From: Gluconacetobacter liquefaciens
GTDB lineage: Bacteria > Pseudomonadota > Alphaproteobacteria > Acetobacterales > Acetobacteraceae
Length of the DNA: 64,000 nucleotides
Direction of reading: 5' to 3'
NCBI RefSeq assembly: GCF_003350405.1
Contig: NZ_QQAW01000001.1
Span: 248,001 to 312,000, forward strand
Part shown: piece by piece, positions 28,013 to 36,564 of the stretch
Layout of the letters: each line of letters starts with the position of its first letter
How positions within the stretch are numbered: position 1 is the stretch's first letter
Position numbers and translations under genes: made by a program
The notes under the pieces: generated by a model
Database searches by the model: none
Told to the model about the DNA's origin: nothing
The model's input: only the letters and a program-made list of their open reading frames with translations

Positions 28013-28363
28013 GCCGGATTCTCTTCTGGCTAAATGTAACTATCTGGTTAGATATATGATCGGGCGTGGCGGCCGCAAGGGAAGAAGGCGGGGTGCGCCA
28101 TCACACTGGCGTTTGCCGGGTGGCATTTGCCGGCGGCCTGTGATCCGAATGAGGGTATGGACCGGGAGGGTGGCCGTGGAACCTGTTGTGCGTGCGCTCT
28201 TTTTCGCGCGGGTGGCCGGGATGGCGGTGGTTTGCCGCCGCCGGCTGGTGAGGGTGGCAAAAGCCTTGTGAGCGCTTCTGCCTGGGGCTAAATTTGCGGC
28301 CATATCTGGTCGCGTCCATTCGACGGCCGCACTGCTGGTCGCCGCCGCGACAAGGATATCCGT
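28013..28363. other. Divergent region between CoA-transferase and tetR
   Basis: 351 bases without a convincing gene. It holds operator copy C at the CoA-transferase end and GC-rich sequence elsewhere. I saw no second operator near the tetR start, so autoregulation, if it occurs, would act from 314 bases away or through a site I did not recognise. Confidence 0.5.
28037..28050 (-). promoter_or_regulatory. Operator copy C, TAACCA-GA-TAGTTA (minus strand)
   Basis: The most symmetrical of the three copies: reading the minus strand, TAACCA and TAGTTA form a 6-2-6 palindrome with one mismatch. Its centre is about 31 bases before the CoA-transferase start codon, inside an AT-rich patch. It lies beside the tetR gene. 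Confidence 0.62.
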
Positions 28364-29068
28364 ATGTCAAGAACACCGAATGCCATCAAACGGGGCGAAC
28401 CGCGCAGGAAAGGGGCGGAGCCGGAAGCGGCCGTGCCGAACCCCTCGCCGGCGCGCACCCGCGATGCCGAGGCGACGCAGAAGCGCATTCTGGCGGCGGC
28501 CAAGCGGGAGTTCGCCATGAGCGGGCTGGCCGGGGCGCGCGTCGATGTGATCGCCGAGAAGGCCGAGGCCAACAAGCGCATGATCTACCACTATTTCGGT
28601 GGCAAGGAGGCGCTGTTTACCCGCGTTCTGGAAGATGCCTACACGGACCTCTATCAGGCGGAGCAGTCGCTGAAGCTGGATCATCTGGAGCCGGTGCAGG
28701 CGCTGGAAAGCCTGGTGCGGTTTACGTGGAATTATTATCTGGATAACCCGGAATTCCTGACGCTGGTCAACAGTGCGAACCTTTACAAGGCCATGCATCT
28801 GCGGGATTCCCGGATTATTCCCGTCATCAGCCAGAGCCGGCTGAAACGGCTGCAATCGCTGCTGGATCGGGGGGAGAAGGCCGGGGTGTTCCGGGGGGGC
28901 GTCGATGCGATGCAACTGAACATCACGATCGCGGCCATCGGGTATTATTACCTGACCAACCGGTTTACGGGTTCCATCATCTTCAACTGCGATTTCATGG
29001 CGCCGCAATCGCTGAAGAAGCGGATCGAGTTCAATATCGAGACGATCCATAACATGGTGTGCAGGTAA
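28364..29068 (+). CDS. TetR/AcrR-family transcriptional regulator (likely island regulator)
   Basis: 234 residues. A charged 30-residue leader precedes the helix-turn-helix domain (about 38-85: ATQKRILAAAKREFAMSG, then VIAEKAEANKRMIYHYFGGK). The C-terminal ligand domain has NYYLDNPEFLTLVNSANLYK, resembling RutR/NicS-like regulators. Known RutR operators are 6-2-6 palindromes (TTGACCAnnTGGTCAA), the same layout as the three TAACCA-type sites in this window. I infer it represses the CoA-transferase, acyl-CoA dehydrogenase and ABC operons, with a pathway metabolite or CoA ester as inducer. The start could be a later in-frame codon. Confidence 0.85.
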   Translation: MSRTPNAIKRGEPRRKGAEPEAAVPNPSPARTRDAEATQKRILAAAKREFAMSGLAGARVDVIAEKAEANKRMIYHYFGGKEALFTRVLEDAYTDLYQAEQSLKLDHLEPVQALESLVRFTWNYYLDNPEFLTLVNSANLYKAMHLRDSRIIPVISQSRLKRLQSLLDRGEKAGVFRGGVDAMQLNITIAAIGYYYLTNRFTGSIIFNCDFMAPQSLKKRIEFNIETIHNMVCR

Positions 29069-29095
29069 GCGCTTTCCCCCGCGCCGTACGCCCCC

Positions 29096-30604
29096 TTATT
29101 CCATGGCCGGGAGGGTTGTGCCTTCGTCGGTCCGGGCGTCGCGCTTCCTGCGTGGGAGGAAGAAAGCGGGGCAGATGGCGAGGAGAATAAGCCCGAACGA
29201 CCACAGGAATGTGTGGCTGAATGCCGTGTCGAGCGCGGATGTCAGCCGGGCCTGCGCGGCCGGAGGGAGGGTGCGCAGGGCCCCCAGGCCGCTCTGGGCG
29301 GCGGGGGTGATGCCGGAAAGCTGGTGACTCAGCACCACAGCGAGCAGTGCCGTGCCCATCGAGCCGCCGACGCGCTGCACCACGTTCAGCCCGCTGGTGG
29401 TGCGGGCGACCTGATGGCGCTGCACGGTGCTCATCGCCGCACTCATCGAAGGCATCATGGTGGCGCCCATGCCCAGGCCGAGCAGGAACAGCATCGGTTC
29501 GATGGTCCAGAAGGGTGTGGTGCTTTCGATCCGGCTCAGGGCCAGCATGCCGGCTGCCACGCATGTCAGGCCCGCCAGGACGACCTTGCCGGCGCCGATC
29601 CGGTCGGTCATGCGGGCGGCGAGTGGCATGGAGAGCATCGCGCCGATGCCCTGGGCGGCGAGGAGCAGGCCGGCGTCGAAGGCGGGCTCTCCCCTGACGA
29701 TCTGGAAATAGAGTGGCAGGATCAGGGACATGCCGAAGAAGGCGGTGCCGAACAGGAAGGTGGTCAGCGCGGAGGCGCCGACCGTGCGGCGGGTGAACAT
29801 CCGCACGTCGATCAACGGGTCCTGATGGCGCAGGGCATGCACGATGAAGGCGGAGATGAGCGCCAGGCCGGCGATGGCCGCGATGTCTCCGGTGGAGGCG
29901 CTGAAATCGCCGGCCGCCGCGATCCGGGCGAGGCCGAAGACGAAGAGCGCCAGCCCCGGCGAGAGCAGGAGCAGGCCCAGCCAGTCCAGCGCATGGTGGG
30001 GCTTGGGGGCGTCGGGCGCCAGAACGCGCTGGGCGGCGTAGAGCGCGATGGCGCCGACGGGCAGGTTGACGAAGAAGATCCAGCGCCATGACACGTCGTC
30101 GACCAGCCAGCCGCCGAGGATCGGGCCGCAGATCGGCCCCAGCAGCATCGGCACGCCGATGATGCCCATCAGCCGGCCGATGCGTCTGGGCCCGGCGGCG
30201 TGGCTGAGGATCGTCATGCCGGCGGGCATGATCATGCCGCCGCCCAGCCCCTGGAGCACGCGGAACAGGATCAGCTTCGGCATGGACCATGCCGCGCCCG
30301 ACAGGGCGGAACCGCCCAGGAACAGGAGGATCGACGCCATGTACAGCCGCTTGGTGCCGAAGCGGTCGGCCGCCCAGCCGGTCAGGGGGATGACGGTGGC
30401 CAGGGCCAGCATGTAGCCGGTCGAGATCCATTGGGTCGTGGCCAGTGATGCCCCGAAATCGCGTGACAGGTCGCGGACCGCCACATTGATGATCGTGGTG
30501 TCGAGGATCGACATGAAGGTGCCCAGGACCACCACCGCCGCGATCCGCAGCAGGTGCGGGTCCAGCCTGTCGTCATCCGGGCGGGGTGTGGGGGCGGCAT
30601 TCAT
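29096..30604 (-). CDS. DHA2-family multidrug efflux MFS transporter (EmrB-like)
   Basis: 502 residues, about 14 membrane helices. FMSILDTTIINVAVRDL in helix 1, GWAADRFGTKRLY in loop 2-3, and LFRVLQGLGGGMIMPAGMTI with GPICGPILGGWLVDDVSWRWIF (the antiporter motif in helix 5 and after) define drug:H+ antiporters of the EmrB/QacA type. It lies downstream of the MarR gene on the same strand with a 115-base gap, so it is probably in the MarR regulon. There is no EmrA-type adaptor next to it. Confidence 0.88.
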   Translation of the reverse strand: MNAAPTPRPDDDRLDPHLLRIAAVVVLGTFMSILDTTIINVAVRDLSRDFGASLATTQWISTGYMLALATVIPLTGWAADRFGTKRLYMASILLFLGGSALSGAAWSMPKLILFRVLQGLGGGMIMPAGMTILSHAAGPRRIGRLMGIIGVPMLLGPICGPILGGWLVDDVSWRWIFFVNLPVGAIALYAAQRVLAPDAPKPHHALDWLGLLLLSPGLALFVFGLARIAAAGDFSASTGDIAAIAGLALISAFIVHALRHQDPLIDVRMFTRRTVGASALTTFLFGTAFFGMSLILPLYFQIVRGEPAFDAGLLLAAQGIGAMLSMPLAARMTDRIGAGKVVLAGLTCVAAGMLALSRIESTTPFWTIEPMLFLLGLGMGATMMPSMSAAMSTVQRHQVARTTSGLNVVQRVGGSMGTALLAVVLSHQLSGITPAAQSGLGALRTLPPAAQARLTSALDTAFSHTFLWSFGLILLAICPAFFLPRRKRDARTDEGTTLPAME

Positions 30605-30719
30605 TGTGCGGCTTTCGGTCGGGCTGTCGGATGGGGGCTGTCGGAATATTTCTGCGGCTTTTCTTCGGGAAAGGAAACGGTTCTGCCGCGATGTGCGGGC
30701 GTTGTGGAGACGTTGCCGT

Positions 30720-31166
30720 TCAGGCCGGATCGTCGGGTTCGTACCAGGCGAGTTTCGCGAAAATGTCCTCGCAGGCCAGTAATCTGGCGCGTTCCTCCGC
30801 CGTCAGGGCGTGGGCCATGGCGCGGGCTAGCCATTCCCGCCGCCTTTCCATGTCGGCAGAGAGGGCGCGCAAACCGTCCTGTGTGAGTGAAAGGATGATT
30901 TCGCGCCGGTCGGCCGGGTTGGGCTGGCGCGCGATATGGCCGTGCTGTTGCAGCGTGGCGATGATGCGCGTCAGGGACTGGGGTTGCAGGAGTTCGTGCG
31001 CCGCCAGTTTTGCCGCCGGCATCGGGCCGAGCCGGTAGAGCGTGCCCATGATGCCGATCATCGCGAGTGGCAGGGAGTCCTCGGGACGCTCGCGGCGCAG
31101 GCGGCGGCCCAGCCAGAGGATGCCGCTCATCAGCCGGGCGATATCGCGGGTGCGTATGTCTGTCAT
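30720..31166 (-). CDS. MarR-family transcriptional regulator
   Basis: 148 residues with a winged helix-turn-helix: AAKLAAHELLQPQSLTRIIATLQQ is the recognition region and NPADRREIILSLTQDG the wing with the conserved Asp-Arg. It likely represses itself, the DHA2 pump downstream and the divergent ArAE-type gene. Its ATG has no visible Shine-Dalgarno sequence and stands just 4 bases from an operator-like palindrome (31170-31184), so the transcript may be leaderless or nearly so. Confidence 0.85.
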   Translation of the reverse strand: MTDIRTRDIARLMSGILWLGRRLRRERPEDSLPLAMIGIMGTLYRLGPMPAAKLAAHELLQPQSLTRIIATLQQHGHIARQPNPADRREIILSLTQDGLRALSADMERRREWLARAMAHALTAEERARLLACEDIFAKLAWYEPDDPA

Positions 31167-31169
31167 TTA

Positions 31170-31184
31170 GTACGTACTGCGTAT
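31170..31184. promoter_or_regulatory. Putative MarR operator 1
   Basis: GTACGTACTGCGTAT. It matches operator 2 at 11 of 15 positions and lies 4 bases before the marR start codon. Confidence 0.5.
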
Positions 31185-31202
31185 CTTTTGAATGGTCATA
31201 TG

Positions 31203-31217
31203 ATACGCATAGCGTAT
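31203..31217. promoter_or_regulatory. Putative MarR operator 2
   Basis: ATACGC-ATA-GCGTAT, a perfect 6-3-6 palindrome in the divergent marR/ArAE-type promoter region, a classic place and size for a MarR dimer site. Confidence 0.6.
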
Positions 31218-31256
31218 GAGTTCCTGTGTGCCTATGATTGAAGAAGGGTCGATCCC

Positions 31257-32292
31257 GTGGGTTTGAAGAGCCACATGGCGGACGTGCTGCGCCTGGAGCG
31301 GCAGATGGAACTGCGGTGGCTGGACATTGTCCTGTCCAGTGGGTTGATCGTGCTGCCGATCGCGCTCGGCCTTCTGGCGGGGCGGCTGGGGATGGGACTG
31401 GCGGTTGCGACGGGGGCGCTGCTGGCCAGCAATGTGACGCTCCATGGCTCGGCGCGGGCGCGGATGGAAGAGATCGGGCTGATTACGCTCTCGCTTTTGC
31501 TGGCGTGTCTTGTCGGCGGGTGCCTCGCCGGTGGCGGGGGCTGGGCGGATATGGGGTTGTGGGGGGCGACGACGCTGGCGGCCCTGATCGGGAATTTCGA
31601 CCGGATCGCGGCGATCGTCACGGGGCGGTTCATTGTCTTCGTCGTGATCCTGACCGAGATGGCACGGCAGGCGCATCATCCGCATGCGCTGGTGGTGCCG
31701 GTGATGACGGGGGGGGGTTGTGGCCGCGTGCCTGATTTCTCTTTGGGCGAAGGGGTCGCCTGCTGCGCCGTTGCCGCCGCCGTCCGGTATCGGGCTGAAG
31801 GCGAAGGTGCGACGGTGGGGGCGGTCGTGCCGCAGCCTGTCGGCCTGCCAGTTTCCGCTCAGGCTCTCCGTCCTGATGGCGCTGACCCTGGCGATGGATG
31901 GATTCTGGCCGGAGCGGCATGCCCTCTGGGCGGCGCTGACCGTGGCGCTGCTGTGCCGGCGGCAGTTGGAGCCTGTGCCGATCCGTGCCTCGCAGCGGGC
32001 GCTTGGGGCTGCGCTTGGCGTGCTGCTGTCGTGCCTGTTTCTGTTTCACACGCCTTCGCGTGGCGCGTTCATCCTGTTTCTGGCGGGGCTTGGCATTGCG
32101 AGCATGGTGGCGCGCAGGCACAATTACATGCTCTACAGCATGGTTGCGACGCCGCTGATCATGGTGCTGGTCGGCGGGGGGAGGCCCATTGGCGAAGCGA
32201 TTCTGGTCGATCGGCTGGTCTCGACAGTCGCGGGGGCGGTTCTGCTTGTGGCGGTGAATGTCGTCGTCGCGAAAATGATTAAGATATTATGA
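31257..32292 (+). pseudogene. ArAE/FUSC-like membrane exporter, frameshifted at a G9 tract
   Basis: Two open frames join into one membrane protein of about 345 residues. The first (31257 to about 31717) has four or five hydrophobic segments, including LDIVLSSGLIVLPIALGLLA and RFIVFVVILTEM. The second (from about 31712 to 32292) continues as VVAACLISLWAKG and has VLMALTLAMDGFWPERHALW and further helices. The frames meet at nine consecutive G (31709-31717); eight G would restore a single frame. The product resembles FUSC/aromatic acid exporter proteins. It may be phase-variable, decayed, or a sequencing error. It is divergent from marR, so probably a MarR target. Confidence 0.75.
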
Positions 32293-32423
32293 AAAAATAG
32301 ACGATCCGGCTCCTGCGTGGCTGAAGGACAGATTGTCGCCACAAAGCGCAACCACGCTTCGGGGTTGAACAAGGCACATGCGGCCTGGGGTCGTTTTTCT
32401 GCTTTCTGCATCTGGAGCGGACC

Positions 32424-33731
32424 ATGCAGCTTTCCAGTGTCGTTAACCGGTTCGGTTGGGGGGAGCGCGGCGGGGAACTGCCACGGGAGGCCTCGCGCGA
32501 CTGGCTGGCCGGGCAGTTGCAGGGGCCGGATGCCGCACGCTTCACCGGCGTGGGCGACACCGCCGACGGGTTGATCGCCCTGCGGACGCAGCGACAGGAG
32601 AAGATGCAGGGTGACCCGTTGGTCAAGCCGATCTTCCTGGCAGAGGTCGCGACCCAGTTGGACACGCTGCTGCTGACGGAACAGCCGTTTCGCGAGCGGC
32701 TGGCGTGGTTCTGGTTCAATCATTTCACCGTCAGCCTGCGTCAGGGGGGCACGCGCGGCGTGGTGGGGGCCTATATGCGCGAGGCGATCCGTCCGCATGT
32801 GACGGGGCGTTTCGTCGATATGCTGCTGGCCGTCATGCGCCATCCGGCCATGCTGATGTATCTGGACAACGCGTCCTCCATCGGGCCGGACAGCCCCGTT
32901 GGGCGGAAAAGCCACAAGGGCCTGAACGAGAACCTGGCGCGCGAATGCCTGGAACTGCATACGGTTTCGCCCGCCGCCGGTTACAGCCAGGCCGACGTGA
33001 CGGCGTTTGCTGCCGTCCTGACCGGCTGGGGGATCGACATGCGCGCCGACCGGCCGGGTTTCGCCTTTCGGGACAAGGCGCATGAGCCCGGAGCGAAGAC
33101 CGTGATGGGGCAGGTGTTTCCCGAAGGCGAGGAGGGGGGTGTGCAGGCGCTGCATTTCCTGGGCACGCATCCGGCGACCTATCGCCACATCGCCACGCAA
33201 CTGGTCGGTCATTTTATCTCCGACACGCCGGCGCCGCGCGATGTCGCCCGGATCGTCGCTGTTCTTCAGGCCAGCGGAGGGGATCTAGGGGCTGCCGCGC
33301 TGGCGCTGGCCGATCTGCCCGATGCGGCGCGGCCCGGTGGCAAGTTCCGTTCGCCGATGGATTATGCCACCGCCGTCATGCGGGCGCTGTCGCTCGGCGG
33401 GGCGCCGAGCCGTCCGGATGACCCGCATGCCCCGGCGCATATCCTGTTCGCGGCTTTCGCCGGGCTGGGCCAGCCGCTGTGGACGGCGCCGCTGCCCAAC
33501 GGGTGGAGCGACCGCGCGGCGGACTGGTCGGCGCCGGCCGACCTGCTGGCGCGCACCGACTGGGCCTGGCGGATGGCCGCGCATGTGCGTGCGGGCGACC
33601 CGCTGGAGATCGCCCATGCGGCGCTCGGCCCGGCCCTGCGGCAGCCGACCGTGCTGGCGATGCGCCAGGCGGGATCTCGCCAGGATGCGCTGGCTCTGCT
33701 GTTTTCCTCCCCTGAATTCCAGAGGCGCTGA
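32424..33731 (+). CDS. DUF1800 family protein
   Basis: 435 residues. The DUF1800 hallmarks are RLAWFWFNHFTVS, HPAMLMYLDN, NENLARECLELHT, FAAVLTGWGID and KFRSPMDYATAV. No reaction is established. A GGAG precedes the ATG. It is paired, 3 bases apart, with a DUF1501 gene; this pair co-occurs widely in bacteria and the proteins probably act together outside the cytoplasm. No clear signal peptide is visible on this member. Confidence 0.85.
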   Translation: MQLSSVVNRFGWGERGGELPREASRDWLAGQLQGPDAARFTGVGDTADGLIALRTQRQEKMQGDPLVKPIFLAEVATQLDTLLLTEQPFRERLAWFWFNHFTVSLRQGGTRGVVGAYMREAIRPHVTGRFVDMLLAVMRHPAMLMYLDNASSIGPDSPVGRKSHKGLNENLARECLELHTVSPAAGYSQADVTAFAAVLTGWGIDMRADRPGFAFRDKAHEPGAKTVMGQVFPEGEEGGVQALHFLGTHPATYRHIATQLVGHFISDTPAPRDVARIVAVLQASGGDLGAAALALADLPDAARPGGKFRSPMDYATAVMRALSLGGAPSRPDDPHAPAHILFAAFAGLGQPLWTAPLPNGWSDRAADWSAPADLLARTDWAWRMAAHVRAGDPLEIAHAALGPALRQPTVLAMRQAGSRQDALALLFSSPEFQRR

Positions 33732-33734
33732 CCC

Positions 33735-34943
33735 ATGATGATCCGTCGTCGTTCCGCCCTGCTGGGGCTTGCCGCAAGCTGGACATGCGGGCGGTCGTCC
33801 CTGGCGCTCGCCGGCTCGGGGGGCGGCCCGGACGATCCGCGCTTCGTCGTGATCATCCTGCGCGGTGCGCTCGACGGGCTGGCGGCCGTGACGCCCTATG
33901 GCGACCCCGACATCGTGGCGCATCGGCAGGGTTTGCTGCTGCCGCAGCCGGGGCAGGAGGGGGGATTGCTGGATCTGGGCGGCTTCTATGGCCTGCATCC
34001 GGCACTGGCGGGGATGCACGAGCTGTATGGCGCGGGGCAGATGCTGCCGATCCATGCGGTGGCCGGGCATTATCGCAGCCGGTCGCATTTCGAGGCGCAG
34101 GATTATCTGGAAAGCGGTGCGGACCAGCGGCTGGACAATGGTTGGCTGAACCGCGCCGTGGCCGCGCTGCCGGGGCAAGGTCGTCGCCCGGACGGGTATG
34201 GGCTTGCCATGGGCCTGTCCGTGCCGCTGCTGCTGCGGGGTTCGGCGCATATCGGCACTTATGCGCCGGCTGCCAGCCAGCATCCGGACCCGGCGCTGTA
34301 CCAGCAGATCGCGTCGCTCAATGCGGCTGACCCCCTGACGGGGCCGGCTTTTCGTGATGGATTGAAGGCGCGCGGCTTCTCCGATTCCCTCATGGAAGGG
34401 GCACCGGCTGCGTCGCGTCCGGCGGATGGACACAAGCCGGACCCATTCTCCGTTCTCTCGACGGCGGCCGGGCAGATGCTGGCCGCGCCGCAGGGGCCGC
34501 GTGTCGCGGCGCTGGAGATCGGCGGGTGGGATACCCATGCCGGACAGGTCGGGCGCCTGAAGGGGCCTCTGGGCCAGCTTGATCGCGGTGTGCAGGCGTT
34601 GCGCGAGGCGCTGGGGGCGGAATGGCGCCGGACGATCGTGCTGGCCATGACCGAATTTGGTCGGACCGTACGCATGAACGGTACCGGCGGCACCGACCAT
34701 GGCACGGCGACGGTCGCCTTTCTGCTGGGCGGTGCCGTGGCCGGGGGGCGGGTAGGGGGAACATGGCCCGGCCTGCGGTCCGACCAGCTTTTCGAAAACC
34801 GCGACCTGGCGCCGACGACCGACCTGCGCGCCGTCGCGGCCGGTGTGCTGCGCGACCATCTGGGCGTGCCCCATGGCGCGCTGGCGCGGGTCTTTCCTGG
34901 GACGACGGGCGAGACCGTGCGGGGGCTGGTGCGGGTGGCCTGA
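33735..34943 (+). CDS. DUF1501 family exported protein
   Basis: 402 residues, alkaline phosphatase/sulfatase-like fold. The N-terminus MMIRRRSALLGLAASWTCG is a twin-arginine-like signal. FVVIILRGALDGLAAVTPYGD, HYRSRSHFEAQDYLESG, ALEIGGWDTHAGQ, LAMTEFGRTVRMNGTGGTDH are the conserved segments, with Asp/His residues placed as in the metal-binding superfamily. Function is unknown; it is probably periplasmic and partner of the DUF1800 protein. A start three bases later (33738) is equally possible. Confidence 0.85.
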   Translation: MMIRRRSALLGLAASWTCGRSSLALAGSGGGPDDPRFVVIILRGALDGLAAVTPYGDPDIVAHRQGLLLPQPGQEGGLLDLGGFYGLHPALAGMHELYGAGQMLPIHAVAGHYRSRSHFEAQDYLESGADQRLDNGWLNRAVAALPGQGRRPDGYGLAMGLSVPLLLRGSAHIGTYAPAASQHPDPALYQQIASLNAADPLTGPAFRDGLKARGFSDSLMEGAPAASRPADGHKPDPFSVLSTAAGQMLAAPQGPRVAALEIGGWDTHAGQVGRLKGPLGQLDRGVQALREALGAEWRRTIVLAMTEFGRTVRMNGTGGTDHGTATVAFLLGGAVAGGRVGGTWPGLRSDQLFENRDLAPTTDLRAVAAGVLRDHLGVPHGALARVFPGTTGETVRGLVRVA

Positions 34944-35239
34944 GCGCCCGTTTGGACGTTACGCAGGCGGCGATCACCAGCGCGCGTTTCCGAACAGGCT
35001 CTGAAGGCTGTCGGGCGGTTTTTCCGGCGTCATCCGGTCTGTGGCGGTTGATGTCGACGCCTGGGGGCGGAAATAGTGCGTCCTGACGAAAATTATTTTT
35101 CGTTCCCCTTGTTTTAACCAGATATTCAGAATTGTTTTTTTCGCGTGACGACGGAATATGGGATTGTCGTTGCGATCATGGGCCATGTCGTCCCTGGTCG
35201 GTTTCCTTGCATCCTATTTTGCCGCACGGGTTCTTCTTC
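34944..35239. other. Intergenic region with one repeat arm, AT-rich end
   Basis: 296 bases between the DUF1501 stop and the acyltransferase start. It contains a repeat arm at 34976-35008 and becomes AT-rich at 35088-35145, with T runs, probably the acyltransferase promoter. No convincing gene is present. Confidence 0.45.
34976..35008 (+). repeat. Dispersed repeat arm, copy 1
   Basis: CACCAGCGCGC followed by TTTCCGAACAGGCTCTGAAGG-like sequence. It resembles the right arms at 41205-41234 and 54072-54101 (shared pattern CCAGnGCGCnTnTTCGGTCAGGnTCTGA). The complementary left arm is not evident here. Confidence 0.5.
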
Positions 35240-36231
35240 ATGTCCGTACTGACGCCGCCTCCGCCGCCGGGCAAACGCAAGGCATGGACGTATCGGCCGG
35301 TCGCGGCGCCCCCTCTGGCGGATTTTCTGGCCGGAGGGGAGGCGCGCCAGCGCTTCCTGCGCTATTGGGTGCGGGATAATCGTGGAAATCTCTTTGACCT
35401 GGCGTTCTTTTTTACGTTCAGGATGGTTCCTGCCGTCCGGTGTTCGCATTTTGGCCGGTGGTTGGGGCGTGTGCTTGTGCCGCGTGCCTATGTCGGCCCC
35501 ATGCAGCGCGCCCGCGCCAATTTTACAGCGCTTTTTCCCGATCGGCAGCCGGACGCGATCGCGGGGATGGTCGATGCCTATGTGGAATCGCAGGGGCGGC
35601 AGATGGTCGAGTATTCGGCTGTTACGCGACTGGCGCGCCGGCCGGGCGGCGTGTGCCATGTCGGGGTGGAGCATCTGAAGGAATGCCGCGATGGCCCGGT
35701 CATCTTCATGGGGCTGCATCTCAGCAACTGGGAAATCCTGATGCAGTGCCTGAGCGATCTGGGGCTGACTCTCTCGCTGAATTATGATCCGCCCCGGCGC
35801 CGGGGCCGTCACTGGATCGTGCGGTATGTGCGCACGCGGGCGGGTATCGCGCTGCTGCCGCCGGGACGCCAGGCGGTGCGGCCGGCCCTGCGCGTGCTGG
35901 AGGCGGGGGGGGGGGGCAGCTTCTTGTCTTCTGTGATGAGGGGTTCAATGGCCAGATCCGCGCACCCTTTCTGGGCCGTCCGGCCAATCTGGAAACCAAT
36001 TATGCCCTCGTGGCGCGTCTGGCCCGCCGGACGGGCGCGCGGATTTGCCCGGTCTATCTGACCAGGGAGGAGGGCGTACGGTTCACGCTGACGATTCTGG
36101 AATCGTTCGACCTGACTTGTGCGTCTGCGTCGCTGCTGGATGATGTCGAGCGCCTGAATGCGATCGTGGAGCCGCTTGTGCGCAGTCATGCGCCGCAATG
36201 GTATTTCATCGATAATCGCATGGTATCGTAG
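35240..36231 (+). pseudogene. Lipid A acyltransferase-like (LpxL/HtrB family), frameshifted at a G12 tract
   Basis: The family uses acyl-ACP to add secondary acyl chains to lipid A at the inner membrane. The 5' frame (from the ATG at 35240) has LFDLAFFFTFRMVP, MQRARANFTALFPDR and the catalytic HX4E motif in MGLHLSNWEILMQ. It loses the frame at twelve consecutive G (35905-35916). Sequence after the tract, read one frame over, continues as QLLVFCDEGFNGQIRAPFLG and then LARRTGARICPVYLTREEGV to a stop at 36231. Ten or thirteen G would give one continuous protein of about 330 residues. Start is uncertain because the ribosome-binding site is weak. Confidence 0.78.
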
Positions 36232-36564
36232 CGCCTGCCGGTGAATGCGCGCGGGCGTCGATCCGGCGTGTGCTTTCTGCGTGCGGCATGTCCTGGAACG
36301 GCACGCGGTTGATGCAATGGTCAGGCCCCGGTGATCTGCATGGATGATTTCTGGCATTTGCAAGAAGGCGGATAATTTTTTCCGGTGTTCTTTTTGAAAA
36401 GAACGAGGAGAAGAGAGCTTTCTACTGGGGGATTTATTAAATGCTCTATCCATTTCCGATTCAGAATGTGATGGTGTCCGGGAATTTTGTTTATTTTCTT
36501 GACGAATTTTTTTTGTCATGGCTTGATGGTTGGTCTGCGTTAGAGGTATCGGGGACTTTTTTTA
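36232..36564. other. AT-rich intergenic region upstream of P450
   Basis: 333 bases, conspicuously AT-rich from 36370. It holds a GTTCTTTT-TG-AAAAGAAC perfect hairpin (36387-36404) related to the one at 26273-26294, which may terminate the acyltransferase transcript. A TTGACG at about 36498 is a candidate -35 box for the P450, but I see no good -10. No convincing gene. Confidence 0.5.
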
